A stretch of DNA of 10,730 nt. It comes from Pseudomonadota bacterium (GTDB taxonomy: Bacteria; Myxococcota_A; Polyangia; Haliangiales; Haliangiaceae). A program made the position numbers and the translations under genes. The stretch's first letter is position 1, and the number at the start of each line of letters is the position of its first letter. Below, piece after piece: positions 1 through 4,889 of the stretch. The notes below the pieces were generated by a model that saw nothing but the letters and a program-made list of their open reading frames with translations, was not told the DNA's origin and did no database searches. Location: assembly GCA_023428295.1 (NCBI GenBank), contig JAEYYV010000216.1, positions 1 to 10,730 on the forward strand. The letters are read 5' to 3'.

Positions 1-532
1 CACGAGCGACGATGCCCCGCGATCCGCCAGCGGCGCCGACCGCGATGCCGGTGCCCCGCGGCCGACCCTCACTGTGGAGCCGCTCGCCGAGGTGACGCCC
101 ATCCCGCCGCCGGAGACTCGGCCTGCACCGGACTCGCCGACCTCCGTGCCCGCGCCCGAACAGGTGCCGCGCCCGCGCCCCGAGGATGTGGTCGTTCGAC
201 AAGAGCCCGTGACGTCAGGCGCGGCCGGCAGTGCGACGCCGAGTCTCCGATCGCAGCCCACCACGGGAGAGCTCTCGGTCAGCGCGAAGCCTCCCTGCGA
301 GGTGATCGTCGATGGCCGGCCGACCGGCCGTTACACGCCGCTCGTCGGGCTCGCGCTCGCGCCAGGCATGCACCGCGTGCTCTTGCGAAACCGGCAGTTC
401 GAGATCGAGGAGACGATGACGGTGCAGATCGTGCCCGGGAAGCACGTTCGCATCGTCAAGAACTACACGGATCGCATGCAGCGGATCGATCCGAACGGGA
501 CCGTCAATCCGTTCAAGGGGGCGCGGCGATGA
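1..532 (+). CDS. PEGA-domain protein, C-terminal part (gene starts before the window)
   Basis: The frame is open from the left edge (first full codon at base 2) to a TGA at 530-532, giving 176 visible residues. Visible residues 1-85 are a low-complexity linker rich in Pro, Ala, Asp and Glu. Residues about 88-155 form a PEGA-type beta repeat. It runs from GELSVSAKPPCEVIVDG through the turn TGRYTPL and APGMHRVLL to VPGKHVRIVKNY, the pattern of short beta strands around a 'xVDGxxxGxTP' turn. In myxobacteria this layout (long Pro-rich linker then C-terminal PEGA) is common at the end of membrane Ser/Thr protein kinases, with the PEGA part outside the membrane, but other envelope proteins also carry it. 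No kinase motif lies inside the window, so the kinase identity is inference. A GTG at 74 could be read as a start, but the upstream codons continue the same linker composition, so I treat the gene as truncated. It overlaps the next gene by 4 bp (ATGA), implying co-transcription and translational coupling. Confidence 0.75.
   Translation, partial: TSDDAPRSASGADRDAGAPRPTLTVEPLAEVTPIPPPETRPAPDSPTSVPAPEQVPRPRPEDVVVRQEPVTSGAAGSATPSLRSQPTTGELSVSAKPPCEVIVDGRPTGRYTPLVGLALAPGMHRVLLRNRQFEIEETMTVQIVPGKHVRIVKNYTDRMQRIDPNGTVNPFKGARR
515..520 (+). promoter_or_regulatory. Ribosome binding site of the TPR gene
   Basis: AAGGGG ends 8 bases before the ATG at 529. It lies inside the last codons of the PEGA gene and supports the ATGA-overlap start over any downstream ATG. 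Confidence 0.6.
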
Positions 533-1254
533 AGGGGTGTTTCGCTTCGGTGGTTGGGATGCTGATCTCGGCGGGGAGCGCTGTCGCGGACCCGCCGTCC
601 GACGCCGAGCGGCTGTTCGTGGAAGGCCAAGCTGCGTACGACCAGGGCCGCTACGACGATGCGATCGCCGCGTGGCAACGGAGCTTCGAGCTCTCGCGGG
701 CGCCCGGCCTCGAATACAACATCGCGCAGGCGCATCGGCTGCGCGCGAAGCCCGGCGACTGCGCGGACGCGCGCGCGCGTTACGAGAGCTTCGTGCGGCT
801 CTCGGAGCCGTCACCGCAGCGTTCGCTCGCCGAGCAGTACATCGCCGAGCTGGCGGACTGCGCGGCCGATCAGCAGCGCATCGTCGTGTCTCCCCGCGGT
901 CCCCGCTCCCACGACAACACGGCCCGCAGTCGCACGATCGTCGCGGGCGCGCTGGGAGCAACCGGCGCCGTGCTGCTCGCGACCGGCATCTACTTCGGAC
1001 ACCGTGGTTCGTCGCTCGGGCGCGAGATCACCGACGCGTGCGCGGATGGCTGCGATTGGTCTGTCGAGAAGGATCGAGACGCGTCGGGCCGGCGTGCGCG
1101 CACGCTCGGGTGGACGTTCGGTGCGATCGGCGTCGCATCTGTGCTCGGCGGTGCCGCGGTGTACTGGTTCGGCGTGCATCGGGTTCGCGTCGAGCCCGTC
1201 GTAGCCGGTCCCCGCGACGCGGGTGCCGTCATGTCGTGGAGGACGCAATGGTGA
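529..1254 (+). CDS. Exported TPR protein with two transmembrane helices
   Basis: The product has 241 residues. Residues 1-20 look like a Sec signal peptide: K2, a hydrophobic run, then SAVA before DPP. Residues about 24-70 form a TPR-like helical pair (AERLFVEGQAAYDQGRYDDA, then AWQRSFELSRAPGLEYNIAQ), followed by a further helical stretch to about 112. That matches the 'AYDxGRYDEAIxxFxxAYxLSxxPxLLYNIAQ' repeat seen in many myxobacterial envelope proteins. Two glycine-rich hydrophobic segments follow (about 136-157 and 193-216), separated by a polar loop with Cys171 and Cys175. The start is set by a good Shine-Dalgarno sequence and the 4-bp overlap with the PEGA gene. The context suggests a small envelope-sensing or assembly module in which this protein acts as a scaffold beside the PEGA protein and the following lipoprotein. 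There is no enzymatic motif, so the specific function is unknown. Confidence 0.85.
   Translation: MKGCFASVVGMLISAGSAVADPPSDAERLFVEGQAAYDQGRYDDAIAAWQRSFELSRAPGLEYNIAQAHRLRAKPGDCADARARYESFVRLSEPSPQRSLAEQYIAELADCAADQQRIVVSPRGPRSHDNTARSRTIVAGALGATGAVLLATGIYFGHRGSSLGREITDACADGCDWSVEKDRDASGRRARTLGWTFGAIGVASVLGGAAVYWFGVHRVRVEPVVAGPRDAGAVMSWRTQW
1238..1242 (+). promoter_or_regulatory. Ribosome binding site of the lipoprotein gene
   Basis: GGAGG lies 5 bases before the ATG at 1248, inside the end of the TPR gene. It decides the start of the lipoprotein, because the same frame is open much further upstream (to about base 537) only as an overlap shadow. Confidence 0.7.
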
Positions 1255-2048
1255 GAGCCTTGGGGATCGTGTTCGCGGCCGTGCTTCTCGTTGCGTGTTA
1301 CCCGGCGAGCTTTCAGGACTGCACGGTTCGCTGCACCGCGGCGACTGGTTGTCCGAGTGGTCTTTCGTGCGGCGCCGAGGGCCTTTGCCGGCCGCACGGC
1401 GCAGCGAGTAGTTGCGACGGAGCTCCGATCGATGCGCCCGACGGCGAAGACGATGCCGTTGATGCGCCGGCCGATGCATCGTCGGATGCGCCGGTTGATG
1501 CGCCGAGGGTGTTCACGCTGTCACAAACGCCCCCGGCCCCCGCCACGGGTGCTGGCGCTGGCTGCGAAGTTTCAGGCACGATCCACGACGGTAACTGGTA
1601 TCGCGTCTTCCCACTCCCAGCCGAAATCACTAGCAACTTCGTCGTCAGCAGCGTTTCGATCTGGATCTATCGCACTCAAGGCATGGCGACTGTCTCCATC
1701 TCGGTCGGTACCTACGGTGGCCTGTATCCGAGCACGGCTTTTCAGCCATCGCAGTTCGCGACGTCCGGGCCGGCTCTCGATGTCGACGTCCCCACAACGA
1801 CTCCTAACGGGCAGATTCTCGACGTTCCGATCTCGCTGCCCATGTCGTTCGCGCCGGGAACCAAGATCGCCGTAAAGGTCTCGTCGCAGACGGTGCTGCT
1901 CGGCTCCAGCGGCCCCCAAGGTATGTGCATGCCCACGCTGAGTGGAACGCCGGGCTATTTCAGTTCCAACTTCGCCCAGTGCAATCAGGGTCCCCTTCCC
2001 GGTTGCAACAACGCTGGCTTCATCGTGACCGTGACGGGGAGCTACTGA
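1248..2048 (+). CDS. Outer-membrane-type lipoprotein with Cys cluster, Asp-Ala-Pro linker and C-terminal beta domain
   Basis: The product has 266 residues. The N-terminus is a lipoprotein signal: R3, a hydrophobic core, and a lipobox LVAC with Cys17 as the acylated residue. Residues 25-56 carry six cysteines, including the CPSGLSCGAEGLC pattern (Cys35, 41 and 47) typical of many myxobacterial surface lipoproteins. Residues 59-86 are a low-complexity linker of repeated Asp-Ala-Pro units. From about residue 87 to the end lies a predicted beta-rich domain with WYRVFPL (107-113), a VSIWIYR strand, ISVGTYGG, and later ILDVPISLP and APGTKIAVKVSS. This resembles the 'N..YRVFDL...F.V..V' surface domains found beside fibronectin-type modules in secreted proteins, but the match is by eye. 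The start overlaps the TPR gene by 7 bp. The product is probably an exposed lipoprotein made together with the two upstream genes; ligand and role are unknown. Confidence 0.85.
   Translation: MVRALGIVFAAVLLVACYPASFQDCTVRCTAATGCPSGLSCGAEGLCRPHGAASSCDGAPIDAPDGEDDAVDAPADASSDAPVDAPRVFTLSQTPPAPATGAGAGCEVSGTIHDGNWYRVFPLPAEITSNFVVSSVSIWIYRTQGMATVSISVGTYGGLYPSTAFQPSQFATSGPALDVDVPTTTPNGQILDVPISLPMSFAPGTKIAVKVSSQTVLLGSSGPQGMCMPTLSGTPGYFSSNFAQCNQGPLPGCNNAGFIVTVTGSY
1425..1505 (+). repeat. Degenerate in-frame repeat encoding Asp-Ala-Pro units
   Basis: GATGCGCC recurs at 1431, 1461, 1485 and 1497 with near-copies between, encoding PIDAP, VDAPADA, SDAP and VDAP. It forms the flexible linker between the Cys cluster and the beta domain of the lipoprotein. 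Such acidic Ala/Pro linkers are usual in this type of lipoprotein and are prone to length change. Confidence 0.7.
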
Positions 2049-2119
2049 TGCCGAATCTCGTTGAAGCTGCGCTCGACGCGGCCACGGTCTCGTTTCACGC
2101 GCGAGGCGAAAGGACGTAG
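2048..2119 (+). CDS. Possible 23-residue ORF between the lipoprotein and integrase genes
   Basis: The ATG at 2048 shares one base with the lipoprotein stop (TGATG), and the TAG ends two bases before the integrase ATG. The peptide would be MPNLVEAALDAATVSFHARG plus three residues (ERT). There is no independent Shine-Dalgarno sequence, so it could only be read by re-initiation from the lipoprotein stop. It may couple integrase translation to the upstream operon, be the stub of a gene interrupted when the integrase region arrived, or be chance. I do not recognise the peptide. Confidence 0.25.
   Translation: MPNLVEAALDAATVSFHARGERT
2109..2114 (+). promoter_or_regulatory. Ribosome binding site of the integrase gene
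   Basis: AAAGGA lies 7 bases before the ATG at 2122, the best-placed Shine-Dalgarno match for this frame. It fixes the start at MGSISVRG, which matches the usual N-terminal beta strand of phage-type integrases. Confidence 0.65.
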
Positions 2120-2121
2120 CC

Positions 2122-3801
2122 ATGGGATCGATCTCCGTTCGCGGCTCGAAGCTCTACGCCTGGATCAAGGCGGTCGACGGCGCATGGAAGCGCATCGCGA
2201 CCGGTCAGCCCGATACGCCCGAGGGCCGCACCGCGGCCGAGGAGCTGATCGCGGACCTGGAGCGCAAGGTGGAAGCCGAGCGCGCGGCGCTTGCGCGCGT
2301 CGGGGCGAGCGCGACCTCGCCCATGACGGTGCGGCGCTGGGCGGACCGCTGGATCGACGACCGGCGCAAGCTCGATCTCGACTGGAAGAACGATCGGAAC
2401 CGCCTCGAGCACGTGCTGCCCGCGATCGGCGAGCTGCTCGTCGCCGACGTTCGTACGCGTCACATCGTCGACGTGTTCGCGAAGATCCGCACGACGCCGA
2501 GCAAGGAGACCGGCAAGCCGCTCGCGCCGCGCACGGTCCACAACATCTACTCGGTGGTGTCGGCAATGTTCCGCGACGCCAGGCTCGCGAACCTGATCGA
2601 GCAGTCGCCGTGCTGTCTCACCGACCGCCAGCTCGGGCCACTGCGGGACAAGGATCCGCTCTGGCGACAAGGCGCCGTGTACACGCGCGACGAGGCGCAG
2701 ATCATGATCTCGGACTCGCGCATCGCCGCCGATCGCCGCCTGACGTACGGCTTCGGGTTGCTCGCGGGGCTGCGGCCCGGCGAGATCGCGGCGCTGCGCT
2801 GGACGCACTACGACTCGACCGTGCAGCCACTCGGGAAGCTGACGATCGCGTTCGCGCACAACACGCGCAAGAACCGCACGAAGGGCACGAAGACCGAAGC
2901 GGTGCGGAACGTGCCCGTGCATCCGACGCTCGCGGCGATGCTCGCCGAGTGGAAGCTGTCCGGGTGGGCCGCGATGATGGGCCGGCCGCCCGCGCCGGAC
3001 GATCTGATCCTGCCGCTGCCGCCGGACGCTGCCGCGATCCGCCGCACGCGCGATGGTGAACCGATCCGGACCGGCGACTACATGGGCAAGGCGTGGCGCG
3101 AGCGCGACCTCAAGATGCTCGGCTGGCGCGCTCGCGAGCTGTACGCGACCAAGAGCACGTTCATCACGCTCGCGATCGACGATGGCGCGCGCCCCGAGAT
3201 CATCCGCGACCGCATCACGCATGCGAAGATCCGCCGCGATGCGTTCTCGGGCTACGACCGCGGGCCGCACTGGATCGAGACGTGCCGGGAGATCGCGAAG
3301 CTCGAGCTCGTGCGCACCCGCGACGCCCACGACAACGTGATCGTGTTACCGCTCGCCGCGATGGCCGGCGGCGGCGCAAGCGGCGGAGATCCCAGGACTG
3401 GACGAAACGAGCTTCGTCCAACCTTCGTCCAGTCGACGAAAAGCGGAGCAAAATCCGATAGAAAAATAGTGGAGGCGGCGGGAGTCGAACTCTCCCAGGA
3501 CGTCAACGAAACCGAGCGCTTGCTGCACGATCAAGAGCTTGGCGTCCTGGGTGATCCGACCTCGTCCGTGGTGATCTTGTGCCCTCGGGCAGAGCGTGGG
3601 CAGAGCGAATCGAGTGAGGCACTGCCCACGACCGAGCATCGCCTCCCGCGCAGCGTCGATCGTCCGGTTGATGATCGCGACGCAGTCCGCCACCGCGCGC
3701 AAGCTCGAGACATTCGTGGCAATCCTCGGGCCGCCGAGCATCTGCACCGCTCAGTTACTGCGTTAAGGGAACAGGGTTGCGCGCCAGAAACGCGGCGCTG
3801 A
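2122..3801 (+). CDS. Phage-type tyrosine recombinase (integrase) with an att-like 3' tail
   Basis: The frame encodes 559 residues. Residues 1-55 resemble the N-terminal AP2-like DNA-binding strand region (SISVRGSKLYAWIK). Residues about 66-165 are the helical core-binding (SAM-like) domain, with WADRWIDDRR and RTVHNIYSVVSAMFRDA. The catalytic domain runs from about 185 to 395. Arg I is R218 in GLLAGLRPGEIAALRW. The box II region reads LYATKSTFITLA, with Tyr341 and Lys344 where His and Arg are usual. A box-III histidine is at THAK (H367), and the nucleophile is probably Tyr378 in SGYDRGPHW. The recognisable domain ends near residue 400 (base about 3320). From about residue 415 the codons lose the high third-position GC of the gene body, and the frame merely runs on through an att-like region to a TGA at 3799-3801. 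The tail may be made but is probably not part of the conserved enzyme. The gene has a good Shine-Dalgarno sequence and follows the lipoprotein run with no room for a clear promoter. It is a mobile-element gene, possibly decayed. Confidence 0.85.
   Translation: MGSISVRGSKLYAWIKAVDGAWKRIATGQPDTPEGRTAAEELIADLERKVEAERAALARVGASATSPMTVRRWADRWIDDRRKLDLDWKNDRNRLEHVLPAIGELLVADVRTRHIVDVFAKIRTTPSKETGKPLAPRTVHNIYSVVSAMFRDARLANLIEQSPCCLTDRQLGPLRDKDPLWRQGAVYTRDEAQIMISDSRIAADRRLTYGFGLLAGLRPGEIAALRWTHYDSTVQPLGKLTIAFAHNTRKNRTKGTKTEAVRNVPVHPTLAAMLAEWKLSGWAAMMGRPPAPDDLILPLPPDAAAIRRTRDGEPIRTGDYMGKAWRERDLKMLGWRARELYATKSTFITLAIDDGARPEIIRDRITHAKIRRDAFSGYDRGPHWIETCREIAKLELVRTRDAHDNVIVLPLAAMAGGGASGGDPRTGRNELRPTFVQSTKSGAKSDRKIVEAAGVELSQDVNETERLLHDQELGVLGDPTSSVVILCPRAERGQSESSEALPTTEHRLPRSVDRPVDDRDAVRHRAQARDIRGNPRAAEHLHRSVTALREQGCAPETRR
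3346..3747 (-). CDS. Doubtful minus-strand ORF over the integrase tail
   Basis: The frame begins at a GTG (3747; an ATG follows at 3741) and gives up to 133 residues. Residues 14-45 could form a helical stretch (SLRAVADCVAIINRTIDAAR), and IVQQALGFVDVLGEFDSRRL lies across the att-like core. By my rough count between about 3490 and 3745, GC is higher at the third codon position of this frame (about 77%) than at the third position of the integrase frame (about 64%), which is coding-like for the minus strand. Against it are the lack of a Shine-Dalgarno sequence, no recognisable family, and passage through the tRNA-like fragment. It may be the remnant of a small phage gene or of an earlier gene fused at the attachment site. 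Confidence 0.2.
   Translation of the reverse strand: MQMLGGPRIATNVSSLRAVADCVAIINRTIDAAREAMLGRGQCLTRFALPTLCPRAQDHHGRGRITQDAKLLIVQQALGFVDVLGEFDSRRLHYFSIGFCSAFRRLDEGWTKLVSSSPGISAACAAAGHRGER
3391..3434 (+). repeat. Clustered TTCGTCCA motifs, candidate integrase arm-binding sites
   Basis: GACTGGACGAA (3396-3406) is the exact inverse of TTCGTCCAGTC (3424-3434). A third half, TTCGTCCA (3413-3420), sits between them, so there are two direct copies exactly 11 bp apart and one inverted copy. The first pair makes an 8-bp stem with a 6-base loop. CCCAGGAC at 3391-3398 touches the block and recurs at 3494. Spacing of about one helical turn fits binding sites for a protein on one DNA face, such as integrase or an excision factor. 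A transcription terminator is less likely because no T-run follows. Confidence 0.5.
3469..3496 (-). other. Candidate attachment-site core: 3' end of a tmRNA/tRNA-Ala-like gene
   Basis: Read on the minus strand, 3490 down to 3469 matches the 3' end of a tRNA-like molecule: T-loop GTTCGACT, T-stem half CCCGC, acceptor half CGCCTCC, discriminator A and the first C of CCA. The U at position 70 with A73 is the alanine identity signature, so a tmRNA (ssrA) or tRNA-Ala gene is the likely source; I favour tmRNA. The last bases read CTA rather than CCA. On the plus strand, GGGAG (3480-3484), TCGAACT (3485-3491) and CTCCC (3492-3496) form perfect 5-bp inverted arms around 7 bp, the geometry of a tyrosine-recombinase core with its 7-bp overlap region. 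Beyond 3490 the match to a T-stem fails (GAGAG instead of a GCGGG-like half), so this is only a gene fragment. It sits inside the integrase frame, giving the familiar VEAAGVEL translation. Confidence 0.6.
3494..3551 (+). repeat. 9-bp inverted repeat next to the att-like core
   Basis: CCCAGGACG (3494-3502) is perfectly inverted as CGTCCTGGG (3543-3551), with 40 bases between. The first arm overlaps the right arm of the core symmetry, and CCCAGGAC occurs once more at 3391-3398. Three copies of one 8-mer around the core within 161 bases suggest protein-binding sites of a recombination complex, though an RNA hairpin is possible. Confidence 0.45.
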
Positions 3802-3813
3802 CACACAGATGCG

Positions 3814-4884
3814 TTAGGGGCTTTGGGGGCAGGCGGACATGTCCTCGGGCACGGACCCCGTGAACGGACCCGGCACCACCCAGCCGAGGATCTTGCCAGG
3901 CACTGCGATACAGCCGATCGCCGTACAGACGTGGTGGTCGAGGAGGTAGGCGGCCTCCGTCGCATCCAGCCCGACGTGGCACGCGCGCTCGGCGATGGCG
4001 ACGGCGCGAAACGTTCCGGGGCTCGATGGCGGCGCGTATCGCTTGCGCGCCGGATCGTAGAAGACACAGGTTCCCCAGCATCGATCGTCAAGGCAATCGC
4101 ACGTTCTGCCGACGACAACGAGCTGCCAGCCAAACTTCTCGAGCGCGAACGCACGTCCACAGCCACCGGCACAGCGTGCCTGAGATCGTGCGCCGCGCGG
4201 CAGGGGCCACTTTTCGACGCCGAGCTCGATCGAACGTGAGACGCGCTCGGTACGGCGGCCGAGCCGCGCGAGGAACGCATTCGCGGCCGCCGCGAGCCGC
4301 GGATGTGCACCGAGCGCGATCAAGCGGTCGCGCTCGAACTGCGCCGCTGCCTCACCTTGGAGCTCGCCACCGGACGCCTTCGCCTCTGCGGTCACGCCCA
4401 CCGCGGGCGGCACGGCCGAGACGGTCACGCATGCGTCGCACATCGGCGACACGACGCTCTCGCCGCGCCCCGCCTGGAACGAGAGGTCGGGCATGTCGTC
4501 GACGATCGCGACCGGCTCGCCGCGGCTCGCGAGATCGAGGGCCTCGAGCCGTCCGTTGTGGAGAAACCACACGATCCCGACCCGCGCGTCGTAACTCGCT
4601 CGACTCGTGCCGCTCGCGACGAGCGTGCGCACGAGCTCGCCGGTTCGGCTGCGCACGACGATCGCGCCACTATCCTCGACGAGGAGCGCCCCATCGCCGA
4701 GTGCGGCGGCGAGCGATGTCGGACCAGGCGGCCATTCCGGATCGACGGGTGGCGGGACACCGGCATCGATCGCCGTGACCGCGGCGGTGGCGTCCTTCAC
4801 GCGTGGTGCCGGCTCGGGCTTGCGACATGCTGATGCGATGGATGCTGATGCGATGGCGACCGCGATCAGCAAGACCGTCCACAT
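3814..4884 (-). CDS. Cysteine-rich lipoprotein, second gene of the amidase operon
   Basis: The product has 356 residues. I chose the ATG at 4884 because it places a lipoprotein signal at the N-terminus and lies 5 bases after the amidase stop; the frame is open up to 4962 but that part overlaps the amidase. Residues 1-20 are a hydrophobic signal ending ASAC, with Cys20 as the probable lipid site; Ala at -3 is less usual than Leu. A charged, Pro-rich spacer follows to about 55. Residues 58-130 look like beta-propeller blades (GALLVEDSGAIVVRSRTGEL, then VGIVWFLHNGRLEALDL). The mature protein has 12 further cysteines: CxxC at 149/152, CxxxC at 238/242, C262, 264, 269, 273, then 302, 320, 325 and 352. 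This suggests a disulfide-braced domain outside the cytoplasm. I do not recognise a family. Being coupled to a peptidoglycan amidase, it may hold, regulate or neutralise that enzyme at the envelope. Confidence 0.8.
   Translation of the reverse strand: MWTVLLIAVAIASASIASACRKPEPAPRVKDATAAVTAIDAGVPPPVDPEWPPGPTSLAAALGDGALLVEDSGAIVVRSRTGELVRTLVASGTSRASYDARVGIVWFLHNGRLEALDLASRGEPVAIVDDMPDLSFQAGRGESVVSPMCDACVTVSAVPPAVGVTAEAKASGGELQGEAAAQFERDRLIALGAHPRLAAAANAFLARLGRRTERVSRSIELGVEKWPLPRGARSQARCAGGCGRAFALEKFGWQLVVVGRTCDCLDDRCWGTCVFYDPARKRYAPPSSPGTFRAVAIAERACHVGLDATEAAYLLDHHVCTAIGCIAVPGKILGWVVPGPFTGSVPEDMSACPQSP
4827..4856 (-). repeat. Perfect 15-bp tandem duplication in the lipoprotein signal sequence
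   Basis: ATGCTGATGCGATGG (plus strand) is repeated exactly at 4827-4841 and 4842-4856. In the lipoprotein it encodes the doubled block IASAS-IASA immediately before the lipobox cysteine. The unit is five codons, so gain or loss keeps the frame and only changes signal-peptide length. Confidence 0.85.
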
Positions 4885-4889
4885 GCCGC

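Noticed and set aside
537..1247. Upstream extension of the lipoprotein frame
   Set aside because: This part overlaps the TPR gene and translates to an Arg-rich shadow. The lipoprotein signal and a GGAGG site place the true start at 1248.
3725..3738. Hairpin CTCGG-GCCG-CCGAG as a terminator
   Set aside because: It is a short stem without a following T-run on either strand. Such hairpins are frequent by chance at this GC content.
3781..3798. Hairpin GCGCC-loop-GGCGC between the convergent genes as a terminator
   Set aside because: The stem is only 5 bp with an 8-base loop and no T-run on either strand, so it is not a convincing intrinsic terminator.
3469..3830. Complete tmRNA or tRNA gene on the minus strand
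   Set aside because: Only the 3' end matches. The T-stem 5' half does not pair correctly, and I saw no convincing 5' acceptor half, anticodon arm or tag reading frame in the expected place.
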